From Muscardinus avellanarius (taxonomy: Eukaryota; Chordata; Mammalia; Rodentia; Gliridae): 64,000 nucleotides of DNA. The translations under genes and the position numbers were made by a program. Numbering within the stretch: the first letter of the stretch is position 1; every line of letters starts with the position of its first letter. The DNA lies in contig OY726567.1 of NCBI GenBank assembly GCA_963383645.1, positions 67,831,575-67,895,574 on the forward strand, in the 5' to 3' direction. Shown in pieces: positions 53,481 through 63,838 of this stretch. Below the pieces are notes generated by a model. It did not search any database. It worked only from the letters and a program-made list of their open reading frames with translations, and was not told where the DNA came from.

Positions 53481-56400
53481 GTGAGAAACTTAAGGATAGT
53501 AGAAAGTTCATCATTAGTATATCCTTTATTGGTCCAAGCTCAAATAAACTAAGCAGAGCTTCTCTCCGCTTAAGCCATCTTAATTTCAATGCTAATTCCT
53601 TCACAAGTAGAGGGATAAAATCCATTCAATCTTGAGAAAAAAATATGTTTTTTTTACAGTACTGGGGGTGGAACCCATGGGTATTCTACCTTCAGGCTAC
53701 ACCCCCAGCCCTGCTTTTTATTCTTTATTTTACAACAGGGTCTCACTGAGTTGCAAAGGGCCTCACTAAGTAGCTGAGGTTGTCCACAAACTGCGATCCC
53801 CCTGTCTCAGCCTCCCAAATGCTGGGATTACACGTTTGCCGACCATGCCTGGCTGGGAAAGAAAAACTTTTCCTTCCTTCCTTCCTTCCTTTCTGTTGTT
53901 GGGGATTGAACCCAGGGATTTTCTACCTCTGCGATACCTATTAGCCCTATTTTATATTTTAAATTTTGAAACAGGGTTTCCCTAAGTTGCTGAGAGCCAT
54001 GCTAAATTGCTGAGGCTGGCCTTGAACCTTTGATCCCACTATTTCAGCCTCCCAACTACTGGGATTACAATTGCACCACCACACCTGGCTACTTACCTGG
54101 ATTCTTGACTCTTCAATGTTGATTTCCATAGCAAGTTTTTGTTTAGTAGAATAACTTGGGTAAGGAGATTTGTCAAAGGTGTTGATAAGTATTTTCAATT
54201 GCTCGCTTGTGAATATGGTACGATTGCGCCTATGGTATATTGGCACAGGCTCTGGAAAGATTAGAAAACAAGAAGCATTTCGTAGGCTTATTTAGGAATT
54301 TAAACTTCAGGTTCAATTGAGTCTCTCATTTTGTTTTCCCATTGGTAATCCACCAGAACCCCCTGGAGAACTATTCTGATTCAACTATAAACCCTTAAAC
54401 ACACAAGGTGGTTTCCCAACCTCTACAACTGTTCTAAAGGCCATGATTCAAGAGCAAAGGTCCTATGGTTTCATAAATAATGGGAAACTGATAAGTTGTG
54501 TTCACGTGGGTCAGGAACAAAATAATTTGGGAGAATGCCTGAACACAGGTGTGGGGGTACACACCTGTGATCCCAGTACTTGGGAGACTGAGACAGGAGG
54601 ATTGTAGTTTCAAAGCCAGCCTTAATAACTTAGTGAGGCTGTTGGCCATTTAGTGAGACCCTGTTTACAAATAAAAAATAAAAATGGAATTAGGGATGTA
54701 GCTTGGAAGTAGAATGACCCTGGACTTAATTACCAGTACCTCAAACAAAACAAAACACTCAGTTTATCTTTGGCTCTAGGCACAGTGACTGGTTCAGAAC
54801 AGGTTGGTGATTCCTAAGTCAACACCAGAGAAGCTCCAACACTTGTGCATAGGGGTGATGTAAATAGATATTCCCTGCCACCATGTTTGTGATAGTAAAA
54901 CTTTTTTGGGGGGTGGTGGTAATGGGAATTGAAACTCAAAGGTCTCTACCTTTGAGCTGCATCCCAGCCTTATTCTATTTTTTATTTTGAAACAAGGTCT
55001 TACTAAGTTGCTGAGAGACTCACTAAATTGCTGAACCTGACCTCAAACCTACGATCCCCCAGTCTCAGCCTCCCAAGTACTTCATGTGCCACCACGCTCA
55101 ACTTCGACTTCTTTTCCAAACTCACAACAAAAATTTCATTTTAATTAATTGACTAATTAATTATTGCAGCACTAGGGATCAAATCCAGGGGCATTCTACG
55201 TCTGAGCTATACCCCTAGACCATTTTTTTTTCTTTTTTGCAGTATTGGGAATGGAATTGAGGGGGGCATTCTACCTCTGAAGCTATGCCCTCAGCCCTAT
55301 TTTGTATTTTATTTTTTTTTTGAACTAGGGTCTCACTAAGTTGCAGAAGGCCTAAGGAGCTGAGGCTGTCCGTGAACCACAATCCTCCTGTCTGCCTCCC
55401 AAGTACTGGGATTACCACTACGCCTGGAAACAACAAAAAAAATTTTTTTTGGGGGGGTCTGGGGATGGAACCCAGGGGCATTTGACATCTCAGCTACACC
55501 TCCTACCCTATTTTTTATTCTTTATTTTTTATTCTTTATTTTTTTGAAACCGGGTCTCACTGAGTTGCAGAGGGCCTCACTAAGTAGCTGAGGCTGTCCG
55601 CGAACCGCAATCCTCCTGTCTCAGCCTCCCGAATGCTGGGATTACAAGCGTGCGCCACCACGCCCAGCACAACAAAAATTTTAAATGCATAAATTTTTTT
55701 TCTTGTGGTGCTGGGCCTGGAACCCAGGGCCTCACACATGCCATGTAAGTGCTCTACCACTGAGTTACACCTGCAGCCAGGAATGTTTTTATATTTATAG
55801 AGAAGATGCAACGAGAGTAATAGGATGTGAAGTGCCTGTATATGCCGCACCAGCTTTCCCTACTAACTTTAGTAGTACATACACATCCCATCTAAATAAT
55901 TCATATTGACTTCCGGGAAGATGGCGACCGAGAAAAGCGGGGCTTAAGAGTCCCGCTAACAACCAATCTCCATTACCACAAAAAGAGCGCCTTTCATAGC
56001 CAGAAAACACCATCACCAGAAAAACAAAAAAAAAACACCAGGCTCCAGAGAGAAAGCGGACTGAGAACAGAACTCAGGGCCACAGAGGAGACACACGCGC
56101 CCGAGGACGCGGCAGCAGCGCCATACTGCCGGCGGCAGCGGCGAACTCAACGGATGGCTACAGCAAGCCAGGTGAGCCGCTGCGGAACAGCCAGGCGGGA
56201 TCTTTCAGCGCAGACAGCATTTAAAGCTCCCAGTGGCTGAGCTCAGCACACGCTACAGGGATTCAGAGTGGAAATCAAAACCAGAGAAGAAAAAATACGC
56301 CAGCCTCATGGCCGAGGGCGTGGCAGAGGCGCCATATTGCCACCGGCAGCGGCAGCAGCAGTGAATTCACCGAGTCCAGTACAGCTACATCTGCGTACTC

Positions 56401-59400
56401 AAGAACAGTGAGTCAAATTGCGGGCCACAGAGGAGAAATCGCAGTATTGGGCCTCCTGGGACTTGACCCAGTGAGGGAGTGGTGGTGGCAGAGATATCAC
56501 ACCATAGGAGAACGTGCAACCTGGCACCCCCCATAGTTTAAAGCAGCCTCTATCGACTCCCTGGGTCGGAGACTCTGTGATACAACCCAGTAAAGGAGTA
56601 GTGGGGTCTGAGATAATACAGACTTGAGATCCAGAGCACCTTAAGTGAAGCCATAGTGACCCAAGGGAAGAACCCAGAGAAGGCACAAACCTCCGAAATC
56701 ATGGGAAAGAGGAATAACACTGGAGTAATGAATGTGCACAACCCCACAACATCAGAACCTGATAAAACAGAAAATCAGAGATTTCTAGAAGATCAAATCA
56801 GGAAAATAACTGTAGAAATAATAGAGGTGCTTCGAAAAGAACTCAGAGAGAGCCAAAAAGAGATAAAGGATGCAATTAATGAAGTAAAGGCCTCAATTCA
56901 AAGCACAAACAACCGATTAGACCACACGGAGAACAGAATCTCGCTCTTAGAAGATGAGCAATCCAAAAATGAATGCATAGTTTCTAATCTAGAAAAAAAT
57001 ATCCAACAGCAGGAATCTGACATTGAAGAAATATGGGCCCATCTTAAGAGAGCTAACCTAAGAATAATTGGAATAGAGGAGGGAAAAGAAAGTGATACCA
57101 AAGGGATCAACAATCTCTTCAAGGAAGTAATAGCAGAAAATTTTCCAAATATAGAGCAAGAGGTTGATACACAGATCCAGGAAACTTATAGAACTCCCTT
57201 TAGACAGGATCGGAGAAGAGGATCCCCACGCCATATAATTGTCAAAATGACCAATGTGGAGGCCAAGCAGAGAATCTTAAAGGCAACAAAAACAAAGGGC
57301 CAAGTGACATTCAGAGGCAAGCCAATTAGAATCACTCCAGACTTCCCAAACCAAGTTATGAGAGCCAGAAGGGCTTGGAGTAACATATTCCAAACTCTGA
57401 AAGAAAACAACTTCCAGCCAAAAATTTCCTATCCAGCAAAACTTTCTATCAAATTAGATGGAGAAATAAGAAGCTTCCATGACAAACAGAAACTGAAGGA
57501 ATTTATGTCTTCAAAACCAGCGCTAGAGAAAATACTCAAAGAGATTAACTACAAAGAAGAAATAGGTAACACTCACCAGAACCAGAGAAACAAGAGTTTC
57601 CATCCAACAGACAACTAAGATTGGTTATCTGTGGAGATTCATTATTTATGTTAGTCTTTTACCTATCTCTAAGTTGTATTGTTTGCCTTTATTGTTGTTA
57701 ATTTTTAGGATTTCTAGTTGGAATATTAATATACCTTCAGATATAGCATTTGGAAATATTTTATCCAATTCTATTAGTAACTTTTAACTCTGTTTACATT
57801 GTCTTTGGATATACAATATTTTCTTTTATTTTTTAGGGAGTTTGTATATTCTTCTGTTGCCTGTGCCATTGAAATCATATCCGAGAAATCACTGCCAATT
57901 TCAATGTTGTGAGGTTTTATGACCCAGATTTTCTCCTAAAAGTTTATAGTCTTAAGATTTATATTTAGGTCTTTTATCTATTTTGAGTTAATACTTGTAT
58001 ATAGGATTAGGTAAAGGTCCAATTTTATTCTTTTCCATGTAATTATTATTTTTCAACAATATTTAGTTAAAAGATTATTATTTCCACCACCAAATGTTCG
58101 TGGAAACCTTGTCAAAAATAACTTGACAATATAGGGAAGAATTTAGCTCTAGGCTTTTATTTAACTCCAATGGTCTATATATCTGCCTTTAGAACAGTAC
58201 TACACTGTTTCAATTATTGTAGCTTTATATGGTTTGAAATCAGAAAATATATATCTGCTAGCTTTGTTCTTTTTCAAGATCTTTTTGGGTATCTAGAATT
58301 CATATTCCATATTAGGTTAGATTTTTTTCTGAAAAATAAATATATAAATATATGATAGTTTCACCTAAAAAAACAGAAAAAAATATGCTCTAGTAAGAAA
58401 GAAAGCAAAAAGAAATATTGAAATGCTATCTTTAAATCATCAAACGCTTGGTATCAGACAAATGAAACTGTTATGTGAGATTATCATTTTTAATTTTGGA
58501 TAAATTGCTATAATACTAGATGTCAACCACTAAGCCAAGCATGGGAAGGAGGGATGGGGAGAGAATGGGGTGGGGATCGGGTGGGGGCTGACTGGGCGAT
58601 GTGTGCATGTATGTCTACAAAAGTTTGTATCCCACTATGATGTATGAATACAGTGCACCAATAAAATAAAATTAAAAAAAATAAATAAATAATTCATATT
58701 GATAGCTTATTAGTAACAAATGCCAAAACTTTTAATTAATTTATTTATTCTGTGTGTGGGGAGGTGGTATGGGGGATTGAAACCAGGGACATTCTACCTC
58801 TGAGCTACACTCCCAGCCCTATTTTATTTTTATTTATTTTTATTTATTTTTCTGTGGTACTGGGTATGAAACCCAGGGGCTTTCTACCTCCAGGTTACAC
58901 TCCCAGACCTATTTTTTCTTGGAAACAGGGCCTCGCTAAGTTGTGGAGGCCTCACTATGTAGCTGGGGATGGCTTTCAACCTGAGTGATCCTCCTGTCTT
59001 AGCCTCCCAAGTATTGGAACTACAAGCATGCACCTCCATACCCGGCTATTTTTATTTTTGAAACAGTCTCACTAGCTGGGCATGGTATCACACACTTGTA
59101 ATCTTAGTACTCAGACCTGTGATCCTCCTGTCTCAGCCTCCCAAGTACAAGGATTATAGGTGTGCACCATCATGACTGGCTTATTTGGATTTTTCTTATG
59201 TTTTTACTGATACCCTTTTTCTGTTCTAGAATCCCATGTAACATAACACTAATTTAGTCATTGTGACTATGTAGGCTCTTGGTGGCTCTGACAGTTTCTC
59301 ATACTTTGAGGTTTAAGGAGTACTGGTTGGGCATTTTGTACCATCTTAATTGGGAGTTATCAGATGTTTTTCTCATAATTACATTATTATTTTGGAAAAG

Positions 59401-59691
59401 GATATTATTTTGGAAAAGGATTCCAGTGAGACAGAGTAATCTGGCAGGGTGTGGTGGCACACGTCTATAATCCTATTTCTTGAGAGGCTGAGACAAGAGG
59501 ATCACTGGTTTGAGGACAGCTTCAGCAAGTAGTAAAACTCTCAACAACTTACCTAGACGCTGTTTCCAAAAACTACCATGGGACTGGATGGCGGGTATAG
59601 CCTGGAGGTAGAAGCTCCCCATGTTCCACCCCCAGTTAGACACACAAAAAGTAGGGCTGCGGGTATAGCTTAAGGGGTTCAATCTCTAGAA

Positions 59692-59741
<50 letters not shown>

Positions 59742-60220
59742 ACCTGAAATCTTTTTAAAGTCTACATGGGAGAATAAAGGTCTTCAAAGTAGATATTTTG
59801 TTAGAGAACGCTTACAATAAGAACTGAGATCTGGGGATGGCAGCGCATACCTGTAATCCAAGTACTTAGAAGGCTGAGACCCAAAGATCACAGGTTCGAG
59901 TCTAGCCTCAGCAATTTATTGAGACTATCAGCAACTTAGTGAGACTGTTTCTAAACAAAAAATAAAATAGAGATGGGGGTATGGCTCGGAGGTAGCATTA
60001 CCCTGGCATAAGTTGCTTATACCAGGCATGGTGACTCATACCTGTAATTCTAGTACTTGGGAGACTGAGAGAGGAGGATTGCAGGTTTGAGGCCAGCCTC
60101 AGCAACTGAGGGTGAACCTCGATAACTTAGTGAGATCCTGTTTCAAATAAGAAGTAAAACGGTACACTGGGAGTGTAGCTTGGGAGTAGAATACCTCTGG
60201 GTTCAATCCCTAATATCCTC

Positions 60221-60268
<48 letters not shown>

Positions 60269-60719
60269 GATATCATTGGCCTGAAGATCCAGGGGATAAA
60301 AAGTGAACTGACTAAATATATAGCCATTTTTCTTCAATTTCTTTCTTTAGTGTTCTATAATTTTCATTGTAGAGCTCCTTTATATCAGATGATGATTTTT
60401 TTTTTGCGGTATGGGGGATGGAACCCAGGGGCATTCTAACTCCCAGCTACTCCCCTGGCCTTATTTTTTACTCTTTATTTTGAAACAGGGTCTCACTAAG
60501 TTGCAAAGGGCCTCACTAAGTAGCTGAGGCTGTCCACAAACCACGATCCTCCTGTCTCAGCCTCCCAAATGCTGGGATTACAAGCATACACCGCCACACC
60601 TGGCCTTTCCCACCACTTTTAACAAACCCATTAGGTTTTTACCTCAATACCCTTCCCAAATCAAATAATACCAGTCATGTGGAGGTGAACTTACTTTCTG
60701 AAGTGTTGTCTTGAGCCAT
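48703..60719 (-). CDS. DUXA: Double homeobox A, five coding exons, 170 aa
   Basis: DUXA is a nuclear transcription factor with two homeodomains, known from early-embryo genome activation. Five exons join in phase: 60719-60695, 54251-54097, 53055-52959, 51322-51180, 48795-48703. All introns have GT-AG ends. Homeodomain 1 is built from exons 2+3 ('RRNRTIFTSEQLKILI', then VWFQNRRARYK). Homeodomain 2 comes from exons 4+5 ('SRIRYSSAQLQVLLKAF', then IWFQNRRSKFH). Both are split by an intron just before the WFQNRR recognition helix, the diagnostic gene structure of intron-bearing DUX genes. The tail after homeodomain 2 is about 20 residues, shorter than in human DUXA (about 204 aa in total). No frameshift or stop occurs in either homeodomain. 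Location beside USP29 supports orthology. Confidence 0.85.
48872..49275 (-). mobile_element. Antisense B1-dID cluster
   Basis: Host tail 48872-48965, poly-T and second tail 48994-49062, then complete young short-subfamily copy 49085-49274. Confidence 0.75.
49276..49560. other. Non-SINE stretch, LTR-like in part
   Basis: Contains the inverted motif GGTCGccctcttCGACC (about 49409) and GC-rich sequence reminiscent of LTRs, but ends cannot be placed. Confidence 0.35.
49562..50043 (-). mobile_element. Antisense B1-dID fragments and dimer
   Basis: Left half 49562-49700, fragment 49700-49775, CT-rich repeat 49775-49840 and dimer 49842-50043. Confidence 0.65.
50060..50830 (+). mobile_element. Sense B1-dID cluster
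   Basis: Dimer 50060-50250; left half 50266-50365; dimer 50367-50532; extra tail 50548-50610; 5'-truncated dimer 50690-50825. Confidence 0.65.
51180..51322 (-). CDS. DUXA: DUXA exon 4 (homeodomain 2, N-terminal part)
   Basis: 143 nt with acceptor CCCCAG and donor GTATGT. Encodes 'NPYPGVNSRELLAKEIGVPE'. Confidence 0.9.
51655..52280 (-). mobile_element. Mixed SINE cluster in DUXA intron 3
   Basis: ID-like antisense monomer 51660-51735, antisense dimer 51745-51898, antisense tails 51905-51965 and 52012-52050, sense dimer 52070-52280. Confidence 0.6.
52295..52665 (+). mobile_element. Antisense left half and sense B1-dID with (CA)n
   Basis: Antisense left half 52295-52430; sense dimer 52440-52625 whose tail is a CA repeat (52629-52665). 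Confidence 0.65.
52629..52740. repeat. (CA)n - G run - (GA)n compound microsatellite
   Basis: CA repeat, a run of nine or more G, then about 28 GA units. Lies within DUXA intron 3. Confidence 0.95.
52959..53055 (-). CDS. DUXA: DUXA exon 3 (homeodomain 1 recognition helix)
   Basis: 97 nt, starting VWFQNRRARYKLQ and ending in a Gln/Asp-rich linker. Donor GTAAAT. Confidence 0.9.
53083..53480 (+). mobile_element. Sense left half and B1-dID SINE with (GAAA)n
   Basis: Left half 53083-53215, complete dimer 53216-53405 in its linker, and an AAAG-rich tail to 53480. Confidence 0.75.
53660..54090 (-). mobile_element. Two antisense B1-dID SINEs
   Basis: Dimers 53660-53855 and 53893-54090; a TTCC repeat (53868-53890) separates them. 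The second ends directly before the exon-2 donor of DUXA. Confidence 0.8.
54097..54251 (-). CDS. DUXA: DUXA exon 2 (homeodomain 1, N-terminal part)
   Basis: 155 nt between acceptor CCAG and donor GTAAGT. Encodes helices 1-2 of homeodomain 1, ending 'EESRIQ'. Confidence 0.9.
54545..54755 (+). mobile_element. B1-dID SINE
   Basis: Sense dimer; head degraded ('gaacacaggtgtgggggtac'). Confidence 0.75.
54912..55672 (-). mobile_element. Antisense B1-dID cluster
   Basis: Dimer 54912-55103, tail fragment 55160-55222, dimer 55235-55425 with shortened left half, and young dimer 55450-55670. Confidence 0.75.
55698..55780 (-). mobile_element. Full-length ID element (monomer)
   Basis: Antisense tRNA-Ala-like monomer that keeps the anticodon-arm region ('tgtaagtgctctaccactga'), which is deleted in the dimer tails. 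Confidence 0.7.
56701..57618 (+). CDS. LINE-1 ORF1 protein (305 aa), half-L1 copy C
   Basis: Intact frame with the same ATG context and domains as copies A and B. The frame extends upstream without a stop to a GTG at 56656, not used here. Differences from copy B are few (for example Met to Thr at residue 76, Asp to Asn at 100). No ORF2 follows. Confidence 0.9.
   Translation: MGKRNNTGVMNVHNPTTSEPDKTENQRFLEDQIRKITVEIIEVLRKELRESQKEIKDAINEVKASIQSTNNRLDHTENRISLLEDEQSKNECIVSNLEKNIQQQESDIEEIWAHLKRANLRIIGIEEGKESDTKGINNLFKEVIAENFPNIEQEVDTQIQETYRTPFRQDRRRGSPRHIIVKMTNVEAKQRILKATKTKGQVTFRGKPIRITPDFPNQVMRARRAWSNIFQTLKENNFQPKISYPAKLSIKLDGEIRSFHDKQKLKEFMSSKPALEKILKEINYKEEIGNTHQNQRNKSFHPTDN
57715..58330 (-). 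mobile_element. Antisense LINE-1 ORF2 segment inside half-L1 copy C
   Basis: Same position and junctions as in copies A and B. Confidence 0.8.
58765..59180 (-). mobile_element. Antisense B1-dID cluster
   Basis: Host tail 58765-58830; dimer 58852-59048; left half 59049-59180, itself carrying a short sense-oriented SINE head (59072-59115). Confidence 0.7.
59181..59440. mobile_element. Ancient L1M-like remnant
   Basis: 'aaggagtactggttgggcat', 'cttaattgggagttatcaga' and 'tgtttttctcataatta' recall the 3' end of old mammalian L1M elements. Confidence 0.4.
59443..59735 (+). mobile_element. B1-dID SINE with extra tail and (CA)n
   Basis: Dimer 59443-59638, short second tail 59650-59690, CA repeat 59694-59735. 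Confidence 0.75.
59831..60268 (+). mobile_element. Two sense B1-dID SINEs, second with (CA)n tail
   Basis: Diverged dimer 59831-60005; dimer 60027-60218 with CA repeat to 60268. Confidence 0.75.
60402..60605 (-). mobile_element. B1-dID SINE, antisense
   Basis: Complete dimer about 85 bp inside intron 1 from DUXA exon 1. Confidence 0.85.
60695..60719 (-). CDS. DUXA: DUXA exon 1 (start codon)
   Basis: ATG at 60719-60717 encodes MAQDNTSE plus one base, then donor GTAAGT (60694-60689). The Met-Ala-acidic start matches the short first exon of DUXA. Confidence 0.7.
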
Positions 60720-60830
60720 GTTGGAAGAGAGTCCTGGTATCCAAGCACCTATCTGCCAGAAAAAACCTTGGACCCTGGCTGAGGCTGCCTTTTATCTAAT
60801 TGTCCTAAGAGATCCTACCCTTATTTCATT
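60720..60830 (-). promoter_or_regulatory. DUXA: Putative DUXA core promoter
   Basis: Upstream of the exon-1 ATG the - strand reads 'ttagataaaaggcagcc' (about 60785-60801), a TATA-like element about 70-80 bases before the start codon. It is not in a SINE. Function is inferred. Confidence 0.4.
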
Positions 60831-60989
60831 ATTTAGGTAAAAAGGGTCCACCTTTGACAACTTCATCATTTCAGATAAACACAGTCACTCTTAATCTAAG
60901 GACTAGATAGGATTTCTTGTCTTCATTTAATCTCTTATACCAACTTCTACACTTAAACCATCCCAAGGTGAACCTTTTAGGGGAAATGG

Positions 60990-61170
60990 GGGGTACTAGA
61001 GATTGAACCAAGGGCTGTTCTGTCTCCAAGCTGTACCTCTAGTCCTTTTTTAGTTTTTATTTTGAAACAGGGTCTCATTAAGTTGCTGAGGCTGGCCTTG
61101 AACCTATGATCTTCCTATCTCAGCCTTCCAAGTACTGGGACTACAGCCATGTGCTACCATGTGTCTGGCT
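60990..61170 (-). mobile_element. B1-dID SINE, antisense
   Basis: Diverged complete dimer. Confidence 0.75.
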
Positions 61171-61179
61171 ACAAGCATT

Positions 61180-62115
61180 CTTGAATATTTTGTATTTCCA
61201 TATTTTAAAATGTTTATTATATACAAACAACTCAACCAGAAGCATTCTAGAGCTGATAAACTGTGTATAGTAGCCAGATACAAAATCAACTTATATAAAC
61301 CAAAATCTATACAGCAACCATGAATCTACTGAAAAAGAAAACTTAGTAAGACCCTGTTTCAAAGGAAAATAATTCCATTCTCTATAATCCCTCTAAAACC
61401 TTAAGCTGGGCATGGTGGTACATGCCTGTAATCCCAGTACTTGAGAGGCTGAAACAGGAGGATTACATGTTCAAGGACAGCCTCAGTAAGTAGATATACT
61501 CTCATTAACCTAGTGAGACCCTATTTCAAAATAAAAATAAAAGCCAGGCATGGTGGCACACGCTTGTAATCCCAGTACTTGGGAGGCTGAGACAGGAGGA
61601 TCGCACATTCACAGCCAGCTCCAGCTACTTAGTGAGGTCCTCCACAACTTAGTGAGACCCTGTTTCAAAATAAAGAATAAAAAATAGGAATGGGATGTAG
61701 CTCAGAGGTAGAATGCCCCTAAATTCAATTCCCAGTACCACCATTACACACATGTGCATGTGCACACACACACAAATCTTAGAGTTGGGCATATAACACG
61801 TGTTTATAATTCCAGTGCTGGGGAAAATGAGACAGGAGTATCACAGATTTCAGGTAAGCCTCAGAAATTTAGTGAGACTCGTTTCAAAATAAAACATAAA
61901 ATAGGGCTAAAGGCATTGCTCAGAGGTAGAATGCCTCTGGGCAGTACTGCAGGAAAAAAAAGTCTTAGGAATAAATGTAACCAAAAAGTTGTAAAAGACT
62001 TCTACCATGAAAATTATAGAACGCCAAAGAAAGAAACTGAAGAAAAAATTTTAAGATGAAAAGACCTCTCATGTTCTTATATAGGCAGAATAAATATTTT
62101 CAAAATGGGTATATT
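61180..62115 (+). mobile_element. LINE-1 ORF2 fragment, sense, interrupted by SINEs
   Basis: 61200-61400 ('agccagatacaaaatcaact', 'aataattccattctctataa') and 61960-62115 ('taggaataaatgtaaccaaa', 'ataggcagaataaatatttt') are consecutive parts of L1 ORF2; SINEs fill 61405-61955. Confidence 0.75.
61405..61955 (+). mobile_element. Sense B1-dID cluster within L1
   Basis: 5' left half 61405-61545, complete dimer 61546-61745, diverged dimer 61775-61950. Confidence 0.7.
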
Positions 62116-62119
62116 AAAC

Positions 62120-62475
62120 CAAAGCATGGTGGCTCACACCTATAATCCCAGTACTTGGGAAGCTGAGAAAGAAGAATCACAGATTTGAGGACGGCATCTG
62201 CAAATAATGAGATTCAGCAACTTAGTGAAACTGTTTCAAAACAAACAAACAAAATTAAAAAAAAAAAAAAACTAGGGGTGAAGCCGGCTGTGGTGGCACA
62301 TGCTTGTAATTCCAGCATTCGGGAGGCTGAGACAGGAGGATTGCAGTTCGCAGACAGCCTCAGCTACTACTTAGTGAGGCCCTCTGCACCTTAGTGAGAC
62401 CCTGTTTCAAAATAAAGATTTAAAAATAGGACAGGGGGTGTAGCTCAGAGGTCGAATACCCCTGGGTTCGACCTT
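62120..62475 (+). mobile_element. Sense B1-dID SINEs
   Basis: Left half 62120-62270 and dimer 62283-62475; the second is cut short at 'gggttcgacc' by LTR-like sequence. Confidence 0.75.
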
Positions 62476-62477
62476 TA

Positions 62478-62925
62478 AGAAATGAGTACAAAGCCACCTG
62501 GAAACTCACTAACAAACCCAACCAGGGCAACAAACCCAACCAGGGCAACGAGCCTTAACTGACCAAATGGCTTAACCATGCTGACGGTTTGGGGAGTATG
62601 GGGCCATTCTGATCAATCAACCACGAAGCCTGTACATGTTTTTGTTGCCCCAGCAACTGCAGGTTAAAACTTTACACTGCAAGATGAGATGTAACTTTAA
62701 CTTCACCTTTTCAGCTAGCCAGTCAACAAGTTACAAGTCTGCTATCTGCTTCAGCCTCCTGCGAGGGGTATAAAACTAGCCCAAGCCTTTTGTTCGGGGC
62801 TCTCGTTCCTCACAGCTGTGTGTGTTGATCCGAGAGACGGGACTCCAGTCTGTAACAAAGCTTCTTTCAAATGCACTATTGGCTACTGGTGTTTCTCTCC
62901 TGGAGGTGACCCGTAACAAATAGCT
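62478..62925 (+). mobile_element. Probable solo LTR
   Basis: TATA box 'ggtataaaac' (about 62768), then 'cggggctctcgttcc' (R/U5 start) and a U5-like end 'ggtgacccgtaaca'. A short internal duplication, 'acaaacccaaccagggcaac', repeats at 62512-62550. It sits between pieces of SINE tail. Outer ends and TSD could not be fixed. Confidence 0.55.
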
Positions 62926-62975
62926 CGGAGACAGAATACCCCTGGGTTCAATCCCCAGCACCACACATACCAAAA
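62926..62975 (+). mobile_element. tRNA-like SINE tail after the LTR
   Basis: 'tagctcggagacagaatacc' and 'gggttcaatccccagcacca' form a SINE tail. Confidence 0.65.
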
Positions 62976-63647
62976 ATGGCTATACTACCAAACACAATTC
63001 ATTAACTGCAATCACTACTGAAATATCAATGCCATTCTTTTTATATAATAATAGTTATATTGGTGAATTGTAACCATATATCATAATAAAGCTTTTTGTG
63101 CTAGAAACATAAACATCCCACTGGATGAAATCCTCTGGATCCACTTCACTCCTCCCTCTCTGTTCATAATATTGAAATTGATGCTGATAGTTTCACATTG
63201 TACATAGAGAAGTAGCCTCACTTTGTTTTCTCCACCATTTTGCAACTGCGGAGTCGATTGTGCAAGGTTTAAAACATGTAGTTCTTGTTAAGCAAGATCT
63301 AGCTGATTGCAAGATTCTGTTTGGCCTCAGGAATCACCATATATGGCTCCTGGATATATGTTCCCGCTCTTGCCCACTGCTAATTGGCTTCTGTACTTGG
63401 CTTGTTTGCAGTATCTCTCATGGTGATTGGATTAATATAAAATGTGTAAGAATTTGATTGGTTCCTTGCTATTATAAAAGGTTACTGTTGCCTGGCCTCG
63501 GCGTACTCCTCCAGTCAAACTTCTGGGTTGAGGGTATCGCTGCCTCCTCTCATGGTTCTTTGGGCTGGCCAAGTAGGGTTGAGGGGTGGTCCTAAGAAGA
63601 TGTTCCTCAGTCTCACTCTCTGATGCCACCCAAATCCTGTCATTCCT
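62976..63647. other. Non-SINE stretch, LTR-like in its second half
   Basis: 63230-63647 has 'attataaaagg' (about 63470) and a U5-like sequence, suggesting another LTR, without placeable ends. No gene recognised. Confidence 0.35.
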
Positions 63648-63648
63648 G

Positions 63649-63838
63649 CCGGGCGTGGTGGCGTATGCTTGTAATCCCCGTGCTTGGGAGGCGGAGACAG
63701 GAGGATCGCACAGGTTCGAAGCCAGCATTTCTGGCTTAAGAGACCCTGTTTCCAAATAAAATGTATAAAATAGGTCTGGGAGTGTAGCCCGGAGGTAAAA
63801 GGGTTTCCAGGAACCCCAGTACCACAAGAAAAAAAAAA
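63649..63838 (+). mobile_element. B1-dID SINE, young short subfamily
   Basis: Low-divergence copy with head 'gccgggcgtggtggcgtatg' and 'ccaggaaccccagtacca' tail. Confidence 0.9.

Larger units (their letters stand above)
55910..58685 (+). mobile_element. Half-L1 (HAL1-like) retrotransposon, copy C, full length
   Basis: Same structure as A and B: 5' UTR 55910-56700, ORF1 56701-57618, antisense ORF2 segment about 57715-58330, G-rich tract about 58541-58590, A-rich tail. The TSD TAAATAATTCATATTGA (17 bp) lies at 55893-55909 and 58686-58702. It lies in DUXA intron 1 in the opposite orientation to DUXA. Confidence 0.9.
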
